NCBI GenBank assembly: GCA_025174535.1
Contig: JALBUN010000018.1
Span: 186,001 to 250,000, forward strand
DNA: 64,000 nt
Reading direction: 5' to 3'
DNA from: Cantharellus purpuraceus
Taxonomy: Eukaryota; Basidiomycota; Agaricomycetes; Cantharellales; Hydnaceae
Position numbers and translations under genes: made by a program. The notes under the pieces are model-generated. The model was not told the DNA's origin. It made no database searches and saw only the letters and a list, made by a program, of their open reading frames with translations. Below are positions 45,344 to 55,975 of this stretch, in pieces; the stretch's first letter is position 1, and each line of letters starts with the position of its first letter.

Positions 45344-46123
45344 TGTATGGGAACTGGTTTCCCCTTAAAAGATCTTGTTTAAAGTCCCGAAACTGTACAA
45401 TTTCACTTCATGGCCTTAAGATATCAGCATATATGTGCTGCTTTCTCTTGATTCAGGGCCATTCAAATATTCTCTATTTTTTCATATTTTTTTGGGAATT
45501 TTCCATGCAGAAATGAGTCTACAAACTTATTGTTCTGCTGGGTGAAGTTTTGGGACCCACATGGACCCACAAACCTTTGCAGATGTCAGCAGCCCCAAAG
45601 TCAGCTGGAGTCACCTGGACAACTGACTCATTTTTGATCACATGACTCATTTCAATCTCCGACTCAATCTGGTCACCACTGCCAGTAAATGCTCAATATC
45701 TTCGCAACCACTGCACCTCCTGACTCCATTTTCAGTGGAGAGTTCAATAGAAGCTGTGCCTACCCATAGCTGTGCTAATCAGCCTGGGAAACGAAGTATT
45801 GACCGAGTTATTTGAGTGATGGTGACTCATGCAATGACTCCTGCCATGACTCATGCTATGACTCCTTCCATGACTCATACCATGACTCCTGTGATTACTC
45901 ATACTATGACTCCTGCTCTGAGTCACACTATGACTCCATCCATGACTCATGCCATGAGTCAGAGCAAATCCAAGCAGCTCATTGGCTAGGAAACTTCCAC
46001 CCCCTTCTCACATATTCCACTAGCTTCCAGTAGTTTCCATCTATTAATAGGTAGAAGTTTCCAGTAGTATTAGTCAGCTCCTGTAAATACAATATAAAAG
46101 GAGCCCATTCTGCCTCTGTGTTA
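45344..46123 (+). repeat. LTR-like repeat related to family B, diverged copy
   Basis: Starts TGTATGGGAACTGG and shares ATATCAGCATATA, TTCAAATATTCTCTATTTTT, AGTAGTTTCCATCTATTAAT and a TATAAAAGGAGCC promoter-like box (about 46092) with family B. The middle differs and holds the TGACTC cluster. It ends where an LTR-2 fragment begins. Confidence 0.5.
45825..45962. repeat. Cluster of TGACTCA/TGAGTCA sites
   Basis: Within about 140 bp there are six perfect TGASTCA words (the Gcn4/AP-1-type palindrome) and about six near matches (TGACTCC), at roughly 10-12-bp spacing built on a CATGACTC repeat. Two more perfect sites lie at 45634-45655. The position, about 130-270 bp upstream of a TATAAAAGG box, suits an upstream activating region, but function is inferred. 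Confidence 0.7.
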
Positions 46124-46237
46124 TGCACTAGGTCCGATTGGGGTTGGAGATTGGGTCGGAGGTCGGGTCGGAGGTTGGGTCGGAGTCGGAGTATGTCATG
46201 GGGGTGGGAACGGACTTGGCTTCAGCTTATGTGCTGC
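46124..46237 (+). repeat. LTR-2 fragment
   Basis: TGTTATGCACTAGGTCC followed by several GGTTGGGTCGGA-type units and TTCAGCTTATGTGCTGCGC. This equals the left third of LTR-2, cut at its right by an inverted family-B piece. Confidence 0.75.
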
Positions 46238-46238
46238 G

Positions 46239-46801
46239 CAAAAGTTCTATCTAATAATAGAAGGAAACAGCTAGAATGTTATGGAAAGGGGTAGAATATT
46301 CCAAGGCAATCACCTGATCTGATCACCCATCAGCTGATCTGATCCCTGAACTAGGCACTGATCAGGCAAAAAGAAGGGTATCCACCCTGTTTTCTGCACT
46401 GGTTTGCACAGCCATGGATAGCCACATCTCAGGTCATGATCTCCATGGAAATTTGTGCCCTGAGAGGCTGTGGTTGTCAAGTTACAAATTATTTATTGAT
46501 CAGAGATATCTGAGCTTGAATTCAGGCCAAATGCCTGGTCCAAAGGTGGAGTGCTGACTGTGTGAAGGTTTGTGGGCACCTATGGGTCCACAACTGTAGC
46601 ACAGCAGAAATAAATCATTCTGGGCTGAGTTCTGCATGGAATATTCCTGAAAAAAAATATGGAAAAATAAAGAATATTTGAATAAGTCCATTCCAGGTAC
46701 AAGCACCATGTATATGCTGATATTTAGGAATGGAAAAGCAAAGTATAGCACATTGGTGCTGCATAAATAGGATTTGATAGGGAAAAGGTAGTTCCCATAC
46801 A
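46239..46801 (-). repeat. LTR-like repeat family B, copy iii (inverted, truncated)
   Basis: The reverse complement begins TGTATGGGAACTACC at 46801 and runs to AGATAGAACTTT at about 46239. It is nearly identical to copy ii over this length. Copies ii and iii therefore form an inverted pair around 45-46.2 kb. Confidence 0.7.
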
Positions 46802-47159
46802 TAAACACACAGACAGGAATAATGAGAGATAATTACTCTCAATTGTTCAAGGGCAATACAAGTGTAATTTATACATGATAAGGGGCCTCATGAATGTAAA
46901 TGTTCTAGTCCAATGATAGAATATGTGATGAAGTGATGATGGAGGGGATAGTCCATGATGAGGAGATGATGAAAATAAAAAATAATGGAATGTCTGGAAT
47001 GGCCTGGAACTCACAGGGGCTTCCCCTGTTCCCTATAACATCCCTTTAACCATTCCCTTTCACCCCCTTCACCCCTCCAGACCTCCTGAGCCTCCTAGAT
47101 GCTCCTGTCCCCCTGTCTCCTCTTTCTCTCCTTTCTCCCCAGAAGTCTGGCAGCTAGAG
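46802..47159 (-). repeat. Truncated LTR related to LTR-1
   Basis: On the minus strand, a CTTCTGGGGAGAAAGG start and AGGCTCAGGAGG, AGCCCCTGTGAG and TTTTTATTTTCATCATC blocks match the first third of LTR-1 copy b. The family-B repeat is inserted at its far side. Confidence 0.5.
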
Positions 47160-47895
47160 GTCCAGCGGCTAGAACAACATTGCAATGGTGTTCTGTCATC
47201 ATTTGATGACATGATTTCAATGTCCTCCTTTTCTTTGGAAGACTTAGAATCATCATTCAATGATTCTATTTGAACATCAAGTGCTTTGGCTTCTAGCACT
47301 CTGTTCTCCTTCTTACGCAGTTGCCTTTGGGTGACTGCTGCTGTTCTGATCTCAATGAATTGTTCCATAGAGAGCAATTCTCCTTCAGGGTCAAGATGTA
47401 CATCTGTGCTCACCTAGATGTAGTTGGGATGACTCTGTTGGAGAGTCATGAGCATAGTAGCACAACAGACAGTCCACTACTTATTCTCTACCCTGTCTAC
47501 ATGCAGGGTAGTGAAGTTGAAACAGGATAGGACTTCCTACCACCTAATCTGTCTAGGAGATAGATTATTTTGGGTCTTGAAGTATTAGAGACCCTTGTGG
47601 TCAATTACTAGGACAAATTTGCATCCTAGTGGTTTATCTTCTCACTTCATGAGGGCTTCGAGCATGGGTATAGTCTCATGCTTGTGAGTATTATAGTGCT
47701 GTTGTGCAGTACTGAACTTCTTAGACAAGAATCCAGCAGGCCAACAGGTCTGCCAATCTTTTACTTGTCCATAGATGGCTCCTACTCCAGTATGGGAGCC
47801 ATCTGTAATAACCCAGATATTATCAGGGTTATTGACATTGATGGGCTTCAGTATTGGAGCCCTACATGCTAGGGTTTTAATGGGTTCTATGGAAG
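47160..47895 (-). pseudogene. Ty3/Gypsy RNase H and linker fragment
   Basis: The minus strand reads NPDNIWVITDGSHTGVGAIY, VKDWQTC, PAGFLSKKFSTAQQHYNTHK, HETIPMLEALMK, CKFVLVIDHKG and NNLSPRQIRW, a Gypsy RNase H with catalytic Asp, Glu and Asp residues visible. It has stops after ALMK and after HKGL. A charged linker follows (LDPEGELLSMEQFIEIRTAA). It differs from the three other Gypsy elements. The left end is an LTR fragment and the right end fuses to module M5. Confidence 0.8.
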
Positions 47896-48225
47896 TAACC
47901 TCCTCTCCCTCTTACATGATGCACACATATGAATGAACACATGCCCCTCAATAGAATTAGAAGCAATGGCTGCAAACAAGGCAACCAGATATTTGACACT
48001 TTCTACTTGCAATGATATCTGTGTGATAGAGCACCCAGTCAATCTGCATCACCCCACAATCGGCCAATGGAGCCTGCATTGTGGGGGGGACCATGAACAG
48101 GATCATACTCATGAGCATGGTGCTGTGGATGTTATGCCACATCCACCAGTGGCATGGCCATAGCCAGGCATGGGCTGGGCTCCATCAGCTGCAAGTTGTC
48201 CCTTGAGCATGGGGGTGAGTTGGGC
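47896..48225. other. Module M5, inverted partial copy
   Basis: Matches module M5 at 6850-7000 and 57290-57400. Its right end (GGCTCCATCAGCTGCAAGTT) is the reverse complement of the start of the M5 copy at 48565. Thus two M5 pieces face each other across a retrotransposon fragment. Confidence 0.45.
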
Positions 48226-48435
48226 ATATCATTGAAGGAATAGGATAGAAGTTATTATTCCATACAGTCCTTTAGAATCTGCCCTTATATACAACCCCAA
48301 ATCTCTATTTAATACTATGCCATATGATGCCTCAAAGAGCCTTGTATTGCCAGATCCCTCAATGTTATGGAGACTCACCCTTGTCATTAGAGTATGCATA
48401 AATCTATCCCTTGATTTAGATGATGATCAACAACA
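48226..48435 (-). repeat. Copia 3' LTR fragment
   Basis: On the minus strand, just after a GAGGGGGAGTG polypurine tract, an LTR-like sequence starts TGTTGTTGATCATC. It contains a TGTATATAAGGGC promoter-like box. The far end is not defined. Confidence 0.5.
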
Positions 48436-48560
48436 CTCCCCCTCAATGCGAGAATTCCTCAATCCCAAGTTTGCTTGCCAAATACCTATGTTGTTGCACG
48501 TCTAATCCCTTCGTCATGATGTCCGCTGGATTCTCCTTCGACGGGACGCAGGTAAGCATT
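48436..48560 (-). pseudogene. Ty1/Copia RNase H C-terminus
   Basis: The minus strand reads VPSKENPADIMTKGLDVQ then LASKLGIEEFSH and stop, the classic end of a Copia polymerase, followed by polypurine tract and LTR. Only the last 35 or so codons remain. Confidence 0.75.
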
Positions 48561-48960
48561 GCTTCATTTGAGGGGCAACTTTCAGCCGACGGAGCTCGGG
48601 CCATCCTCGGCTCCGACCGTACCGCCACAACTCCCTGAGGATGCGGTATAGCGTCCACAGTGCTATGCTTCTGCCAATCCCACGATGGAAGCCATGCTGT
48701 GCAATGGATGCTGATTTGCTGGTGTCGAGGCGTTTGGGGATGCCAACGGTGGGTGTGTCGATGAGACTCCGGTGCTCGGGGCCATGGTTGTTCCTGCGTG
48801 TCCACCAAGCTCGAGCACACTGCACAAAGCTGATAAATAATGATGACGACGAGGCCATGGTTACGTTTGAGACTAAATTGTATAGCTGTCGTTGCAAGTA
48901 AAAGGGATAAATACTCATCGCGGTCAGAATGGTATTCGCTTCTAAATCTGATGCGGTGCC
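48561..48960. other. Module M5 copy and DUF6533-F 3' flank start
   Basis: Close match to 37060-37460, including the run around GAGACTCCGGTGCTCGGGGC and TCGCGGTCAGAATGGTATTC. Several frames on the minus strand are open but differ between copies, so no gene is proposed. 48961-49282 is the ordinary flank of a DUF6533 tail. Confidence 0.4.
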
Positions 48961-49282
48961 TGTTGAGCACTATACATGTACATATGTACATCGTATGAGA
49001 TTTCGTGTGCAGGAGAGGAGGTTACTTCAATCAAGCCGACTACATACTTCGAGCACTGTTCTGAACTAGGATGTGATGAAATATCGTACACAAAGCAGCT
49101 ACGCAGCGAAATCGTACAACGTCTCTCTATCATCTTCGCGCAGAGATTGACGTGAATAAACACACATGCTACTCAGCTCCACACGCTTGCCTCTACGCCC
49201 CACAGGATTCATGTCATTTAGACATTCGGCCACATCAATAATCCCAACCCTAACGTGATGAAGACTAACTGATGGTCTAACA

Positions 49283-50981
49283 CTACGCCTCCAAGGGAAT
49301 TTCAACCTCTTCTGGACGAGACTGAACTTCCATGAGCGCGATATCGTTCTCCGTCGGCCCTGCTGGCATTACTTCATCTGTAGGTATACCCTCCTCCGGT
49401 GATGAATCAGTCCTGATACGCTCATCAGCGTCCGAGTCCCCAAACTCGGCCATTACAGCACCATGCAGACTTCGGGTGGCTGCATGGAAGCTTCCGAGGG
49501 ATGTCGTAGGTGAGCCCCGGGAGGTGTTGGTATCAGGGTGTGCATGGCTCCTTTGGAGGTCGAGGTGGAAACGGCAGATGATGATTGTGGACAAGCTGCG
49601 TATAATTAGTCAATGACTGCAGTGTCCGATTCCGACTCACCTGTTTTGGATATATACAAGAACACTTGAAACGGTAGTCTAAAGTTCGAGTTGGAGTGAC
49701 CATGCAGCATATATCAATGCGTGACTCACTCGCAAGGTCTAGCATGTTTGGTTAGTCAAGGCATGAGAATGAGATATAGCGACATACAAATGGTATGATC
49801 GCGTTTGCGAGACTGATGGTTAGTACAAACCTGGTAAAGATCAGTTCTATATTCATTAGTGAAGACAACAGACGACTTACCCGAATCTCATCAGACCTCA
49901 TATGAATATCTGTTTGTGAGCACACTCCTGTAACAGAGGCTTTGACTTACTTTGCTGAGCCATTAAGTGTGTAAGTGTCAGCCTGTTCCATGTTGACATT
50001 TTGTATACTCTCCATGTTCTGAGTGTGCTGGCCAGTGTCACAGCCACCACTACTGTGTCAAACAAGATGCCCAAGAACGAGCCGACGTCACCAACTGCAA
50101 GGAAGGAATCAATGGCATGATCATGTGGATTACATTCACGTGTCGTACGTCTGATAAGTCATTGAGCACAGTGCACGTGAGACTATGTTGTGCTCACATT
50201 ATGACTGTGTGAAGTTGTGCACTGGTGTTGTCACACTTAACTGTAATCGATGCAGCCTGTGATGGGTGACATCATACATATCCACAGAAATGCATGTGAA
50301 CCTACCAGAGCCATTATGATGGTGGAACCACTGAGGACCCCAAGGACGATGAATACCAGCCTCTTGTGTTCGGAAATGGCATACGTCCGTGCCAATAGAA
50401 GACCTGCATCACTGTTGTCAATGACTTAGTGCTGTGAACAGAACACCACCTCACCTTGAAGGCCGATGTGTGGGAGGACTTGCCAACTATCTACAAAGTG
50501 GACAATCCCATTACATGTCCTAATTGGTATGAATTTCTGTGTTACAAGTAATCCCCTTGAACTTACTACATTTATAAAGTGTCATATGCGTGCGTCAAGG
50601 AAAGTCATCAAAGAAACACACCTGGAGTGATAGATTTAAGAAAGCCAAGATTGTCACTACGGAAAGATCTACTAGTGCGGAGTATCGCGCTAGTAAATAA
50701 AGGACTGTTCCCAGTTTCAACTTGCTATTCCATATGTAATCAATTTCGCGTCTCATTGTTAAGCAGGTATCGTAGGTAAGAAGAGCTGATCCGAGCAGAA
50801 GGCTGTTAGCTAAGTTGCACATAAAGCTTTGTACGCACCAAGGGCAGCTATCAGAGTGTATTCGAGGGCCATGCTGGTGCCATATGAGTTCAAATATCAA
50901 TATATCAATGAGGTAATGATAGGCGGCCACATACGTATCCGATGCTGCTTGAATTTCTGTCTGTTCTGCTTGAGATGTCAT
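49283..50981 (-). CDS. DUF6533 multi-pass membrane protein, copy F (best preserved)
   Basis: Minus strand, ATG at 50979-50981. The first exon region runs open: MTSQAEQTEIQAASDTYVAA, then ILIFELIWHQHGPRI, SCPW, NSLLLGSALLTYDTCLTMRR and KLKLGTVLYLLARYSAL. This is the full DUF6533 signature (D-x-C-L-T ... E-I-D-Y-I-W ... L-A-R-Y) with two or three membrane helices. Downstream exons include TCNGIVHFVDSWQVLPHIG and membrane segments, and the tail TIIICRFHLDLQRSHAHP ends VEIPLEA at 49283. The protein is probably an integral membrane protein with an acidic Ser-rich cytosolic tail; its function is unknown. I found no stop in the first exons, unlike copies A-D and G, but introns of about 40-60 nt were not all placed. 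Confidence 0.6.
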
Positions 50982-51624
50982 GCTGACGGGAAGATGAAGG
51001 GTTGTGTATACCGAGTGGACTAGAGAATGCGGGGAATACGATGGGAAGAACGTTCCAAGAGGCTCATATATATCGTGGAATCTTGGAACATGCAAATATC
51101 GACAGCGATTATCGGCTCGGTTTCTAATCATGATGCCATAGTGACTCAACCTCGTGGCTACAGTGCTGATGTTTGGCCCGATGTGTGGCGCGGTACCTGT
51201 GTGGCACAATATGTCTATCCCCAGACTCATTCACAAGTCTCGAACTGAGGCAGTTCCCACAGCCAAGTCATTAGGTTGAAAACTTGAAAACAAGACATTC
51301 TAAATGGCCGAAAAGAGGGAAGACAGAAGATTCATACAGCATTGTTCAGCCTGATCCCGCCTAATGTTGCCAAGCCCAGACCCGCTTCTTGTTCTGGCGC
51401 CATGTTGACAAGAGCATATGGATCTATAACTTTTGAGTTCTGATATATGAATGGTAAGGAAGAGGTGTCGCGGCAGCTGCTGCAGAACCCGTTAACCCTT
51501 TGTGGAGGATATGATTCTCCATCAAAATGAAACACGCTATGTCCATCAGAATCAGTATCTATAAACAGAACAACCCTGCGCACACCTGTAAGGCATGCAG
51601 TGTACCAGTCTCTGATCGTTTGCC
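50982..51624. promoter_or_regulatory. Shared divergent intergenic region, DUF6533-F / family Q copy 3
   Basis: About 640 bp between opposed start codons, matching the spacers at 8995-9603 and 39368-39907. It includes GCTCATATATATCG close to the DUF6533 side. A bidirectional promoter is inferred from the arrangement. Confidence 0.45.
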
Positions 51625-51990
51625 ATGAATAGTGAGGACAGCCACAGGAACCAAGCAAGGCAATTCTCGGAGAGGTCCGTTGGAGCGTCCCAAAGAACAT
51701 TCGGTACGGAGAGATGCGCATTTCAGTCTTATCCTCCCAGCGGTCTAAGATTTGATGAAAATATACAGCGAGATAACGACATTGCGAATTGTAAGGAAAA
51801 TGAATAAGTCTCGGGCTCCAGCATCCGTTAGACCAGTGGAGCACTGCACCTGTACTAAAGGATGCACGAGCTGAGGTGTTCCGAGTTCGGATGCGATGCC
51901 TTGCATATAGAGACGTCTGAGCGCAGTGGTGACAAAATTTGAGTTTATCATTCATGAGATATTTCGGAACAGAAGTGTAGCATTCTAAAT
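51625..51990 (+). CDS. Family Q small protein, copy 3
   Basis: Exon 1 (51625-51790, 166 nt) starts MNSEDSHRNQARQFSERSVG and includes CAFQSYPPSGLRFDENIQ. A 41-nt intron (51791-51831, GTAAGG...GTTAG, phase 1) joins in frame to exon 2: QWSTAPVLKDARAEVFRVRM, RCLAYRDV. Exon 2 then reaches a stop where other copies read EVLSAV; a one-base shift restores LSAVVTKFEFIIHEIF, so it may be damaged. The splice product makes continuous sense across the intron, which supports real coding. No domain is recognised. Confidence 0.5.
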
Positions 51991-51991
51991 A

Positions 51992-52222
51992 ATGGAAGTG
52001 GTAGATGTCCTAAATGAAGCGACCACTGCACCTATACTAATGGATGCACGTGCTGAGGTTTTCCAAACTCAGACGCGATTCTTCGCAAGTAGAGAAGTCT
52101 TGAGCGCTGTGGCGATGAGATTGGGGTCTATTATTCATGATCTGATACTTGGGAAGAGAAGTATTCTGTTGTTATTGCATTGTGAAGACGGTAACAACCT
52201 AGGCAGGCCAAGGCTTGGATAG
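51992..52222 (+). pseudogene. Extra copy of family Q exon 2
   Basis: An open frame reads MEVVDVLNEATTAPILMDAR, AEVFQTQTRFFASREVLSAV, AMRLGSIIHDLILGKRSI. It aligns with exon 2 of family Q and follows it directly, so exon 2 is tandemly duplicated here. This copy preserves the exon-2 frame best. Confidence 0.5.
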
Positions 52223-52696
52223 GGGCTGGAGTTCAGCAGAATGGGTGTATTAGATACTAATGCTATTGGTATAATACTACGGATTTACTTACCTGGAGTT
52301 CAGCAGGAGGGCGTGAACTCCAGTAAGCGCCAGAAAAATGCTTCCATGCCGAGTCGCGGACCCATATGCCTCCAAGTTGAGGGTGAGTCGTATCGTTCTT
52401 ACTCTTCGTCAGATGGGTGTAGCAGATCCTAGATACAGCGCTGGATGGGTCCTTGGTTGCAGGTGAGGTCAAGTTGTCTAGTTGAGCTGACAATGGCACG
52501 ACTCACAACGACTCAGAGTGATGCTATCTATCAGGTACTAGACACCCTCATGCCATGTATTTCAGCAAGCTCACGTTTGTTAGTGAATTCCGAGTGAATA
52601 TGATTGCCCCGGGATCTCATGCGTACAGCAACAGAGATTTGAGCTGCTGCAAGTCCCTCACTGAGTGTGCATCGAATTCGCTGTGTGACTGTCTCG
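52223..52696. other. Sequence between family Q copy 3 and module R copy 2
   Basis: 52225-52435 has a partly duplicated GGAGTTCAGCAG motif and resembles 35740-35960. 52440-52690 matches 10030-10440. No gene is supported. Confidence 0.3.
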
Positions 52697-53279
52697 ATGA
52701 GCTCTCACTACCAGAATTCGACGATGCCCTGTTCAAGTTAGGACCCTGAGGCTGTAACGTCCGCGCATGCACAACACTCCCGGGTCGGCTCCTGCTCCTG
52801 CACAAGCCACGCAAATTCCACACCTCTGCAATGCACGCACACGGTCTCGAACTGCGCACGCTCACGCCCATACCCACGCTGGGATTATCTGTCGGAGAAT
52901 GCGACAAGGAAGATGGGACTTCCCAACAAGGATGAGAGCGGCGGCGGCGGGATACAACAACGAGAGCGAGGGCTGGGCGGGGAAGGGCGTCTGCGGAGTC
53001 GAGTGCAGCGACGCCCCCGCTGAGGATGGGGTCGTGGGATTGTGATGGGCGAGAAGGGGAACAGCGAGGGCGAGGAAGAGGGCTGCATGTTGGTGGACGA
53101 ATCCTCAGTTGCCGGGGGCACGCCACCAAAGGGGGAGTGTGGGGCATATGGAGATGGGAGCAGGAAGGCCGATGTGCTGGGAGAGCTGGAGGCTGACCGG
53201 CGGTGAAACGGCTGCGAATATGGATCTGCACCTGTGTTTGGAATACACACGAGACGTGCACAGACAACCCTAGCGACAT
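52697..53279. other. GC-rich module R, copy 2 (strand uncertain)
   Basis: Plus strand: ATG at 52697 opens MSSHYQNSTMPCSS and then meets TAG. Minus strand: a 220-codon Pro/Ser/Arg-rich frame is open (53279 to 52617), starting MSLGLSVHVSCVFQTQVQIH and aligning with the minus frame of copy 1. The open minus frames in copies 1 and 2 argue mildly for minus-strand coding, but composition alone could explain them. Confidence 0.35.
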
Positions 53280-53579
53280 AGTCTATACGTCTTATTCGTG
53301 GCACAGCTGTATCATTATATGGAGAGGGCTCCATCTGAGTAAATGTTTGGTGCGTCTTCATTATGTCAAGGACACCCAAAACTGTTGACTCAGATTCCCT
53401 TGATTGTGAATGCTGCCTCTTGTGCTTCTGTCGAGGCGCATGTGACTAGGCCTCGGTACATGTCCAGAATCGAACCGATTGCATTCTTTTCGTGCTGTTA
53501 CAAGTGAATTTGATTGGATGTTCGAACGACCAAACCTCCCTAAGCTTCGCATTTACGGGCTAAATATAACTATCACATA

Positions 53580-54150
53580 CCATCCTCCACGGGATAATCG
53601 AAAGTGAATTATGTCATCTGGTTGTAACACCAATAATCCTAAGCCGAGCATCAACAAGATTTTTGATGGCCCGCCACTACATGTTGTGGGTTTACGAGCG
53701 CCATATCACCCTTCGTCGCCCCTGTTAGCACATCCTGATCAGTAGGCATCACCTCCCGCGATCATTCGGTTTCGAAACCATCATCAGCGTTCGAATCGCT
53801 ATAATCTGCCATCACAGAGTCATACAGGCCTTAGGTGGCCACATGGAAAGTTTGAGGGTATCGTAGGTATGTCCAAAGAAGTGTCAGTATTCGAGTGTTG
53901 ATTTGTTGGACGTTGAGGCAGAACGGCAGATGACAATATTTCAGTCGATGACTGCAACGTATGACTGCGACTCAAACTAGGTAGAAGAGCATTTGAAATG
54001 GCAGTCTCAAGTTTGAACTGGACCAGCAATGCAACAGATATCAATATGTGACTCACTTATGTCAAGACATAAAATGAATACGCCGATTTACCAATGGGAG
54101 AATCGCAACAGTCAGCGGGGAGTACGAGAGAGCGTCAATACACATCTGAT
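53580..54150 (-). pseudogene. Partial DUF6533 tail (copy I)
   Basis: Same layout as copy H at 11333-11830: the acidic tail region is recognisable on the minus strand (GATKGDMALV-like and NADDGFET-like stretches) but broken by stops. It sits right of module R, as in the 11-kb cassette. Confidence 0.45.
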
Positions 54151-54177
54151 GATTGATTCTGGATTCGTTGGAAAGAA

Positions 54178-54500
54178 ATGCCCAAATACCATATCTCATT
54201 GGACCTGACCGTAGCCGTTCCCATTCCCGTTCCCGTTCGCCTAGACATCAGCAGTAGCACGCCGGTCCTCGTCGTGTGTGAGCATGGGTGGCCTCCATTG
54301 CACCGTGGCCCACTGCGGCGTCGATCTCCTGCCCGTTCCCGTTCCCGTTCTTGTACCCGTTTCCGCAGACATGGGCTGTAGCGCCCGAGCATGTGCGAGT
54401 AGTGCATGCTGCATTCCGAAGCCTTCTATGCCCAGCACCTCCTCCCCCAGGAACAACTTTCAGCCCAGGCCATCCTCGGCACCTGTTTAGCACAGCAAGT
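54178..54500. other. Module M5 fragment
   Basis: Contains CCGTTCCCGTTCCCGTTC runs and GCAGACATGGGCTGTAGCGC, shared with 36900-36960. It joins, near 54490, to a copy of the divergent spacer region (AATTCACAAGTCCTGGAC), so a cassette junction lies here. Confidence 0.4.
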
Positions 54501-54888
54501 CCCTCCCCGGATTAATTCACAAGTCCTGGACCGAAGGGTGCTGTTTCCACGGCCAATTTATTTGGTTAAAGGATTGGAAACAAGACATTACTTCCCGAAA
54601 AGAAGGCAGACCAGCAGATTCATGCAGCAGTCTTCGGCCTAATCCCGCCTAATGTTGCCAAGCTCAGATCCGCTTCTTGCTTTGGCGCTATGTTGGCAAG
54701 AGCTTGTGCTTCTATGACTTTGAGTTCTGATTCATGAGTGGTAAGAAAGATACGGGGTGATGTGTCGCGGTAGCTGCTGCATAACATTCGTTACAAGTAA
54801 AACGCCTAATTCTTCAGTATCAGTGTCTATACAGGATAATCGAGTACGCATCTGTGATATCCAACCCACGAATATCTGATTACTCGCC

Positions 54889-55290
54889 ATGAATGGTTAG
54901 TACAGCCGCGGGAAGCGACCGTGGCACTTCACCGAGAGGTCTGTTGGAGCGCATTGGGTATCGGGAGATGGGCGTTTCAGCCTCATCCTCCCCGCAGTCT
55001 AATATTTGACTATAAAATATAGAGTTGGTGAGATGGCCAACTATCGGGACAATGAGTAAGTATCGGACTCTAGACCAGTAGAGCACTGCACCTGTACTAA
55101 TGGATGCACGTGCTGAGGCTTTCCGAACTCAAGAGACGCGATCCTTTACAAATAGAAAAGTCTTGAGCGCTGTGGCGATGAAATTGACTTCTATGATCTG
55201 ATACTTTGGAACAGGAGTATTCCGTTGTCATTGGATTGTGAAGATGGATGTAGTAGCTCCTGGATAAAGCGCTGGCGGGCTCCTCGGTGG
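54889..55290 (+). pseudogene. Family Q small protein, copy 4 (dead)
   Basis: The ATG at 54889 is followed within four codons by TAG. Exon 1 remnants (FTERSVGA) are recognisable, and exon 2 reads APVLMDARAEAFRTQ then KVLSAVAMKL. The DUF6533 partner is missing: the spacer to its left is fused to M5. Confidence 0.55.
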
Positions 55291-55975
55291 CTCAGGTGAG
55301 GTCAAGTTGCCTGGTTGAGCTGGCATGGCAATGGAACGACTCACAATGACTCGGAGTGGTGCTATCTATCAGGCACTGTTCTCAAAATGGACTGTGACAC
55401 ACATGCCAGGTATTCCAGCACACTCACGTCTGTTGGTACATTCGAGGTGAATATGACCCGCAATGATTGGCCCGGGATCGGTCATGCTGTACAGTAACAG
55501 AACTTTGAGTTGCTGTGAGTCCCTCACTGAGTATGCATCAAAACTGTTGCGAAGTCGATGTGTAACTCACGGCACTTGCTTCCTTACCGGTAGACGCCTT
55601 TGCCGTTAGCCAAAGATTAGCCTGCACCGCACGTGGCAATCGTCACGTTTTCAGCCACACGATTAGCCTGCACAGCACGTGGCAATCGTCACGTTTCAGC
55701 CACACGATCAGAATGCAAACATGACACCGTCTCAAAAACATACATATATTATCTCGAAAATGCTCAACCATGCAAGGGAAAGCAGAATAGACAATGAACA
55801 GAGACAACGGAAGAATTAAAAAGGAAGCTCGCATGATTCGGTCCCTAACCAGCTCTCATCCTCGTTACCAACCCCACTCACGAGACTCCTTTTCCGACCC
55901 ATCGATCCTGTCTCCGCCACCCGATGACACGAGCTGAATCTCACAGGGGCCGGTCACTCGTACTCCCAGTACTAG
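55291..55975. other. Cassette sequence between family Q copy 4 and module R copy 3
   Basis: Matches 10030-10440. A roughly 48-bp segment around GCACGTGGCAATCGTCACGT is duplicated in tandem (about 55620-55710). No gene is supported. Confidence 0.35.

Noticed and set aside
45744..45950. A minus-strand frame of Ser-His-Gly repeats (and its plus-strand Asp-Ser counterpart)
   Set aside because: It is the translation of the CATGACTC tandem repeat in an LTR-like sequence, not a protein gene.
51332..51955. A 207-codon minus-strand open frame over family Q copy 3
   Set aside because: The plus strand gives a conserved spliced product in several copies, with matching exon and intron lengths. The minus frame is not kept in the other copies, so it is a shadow.
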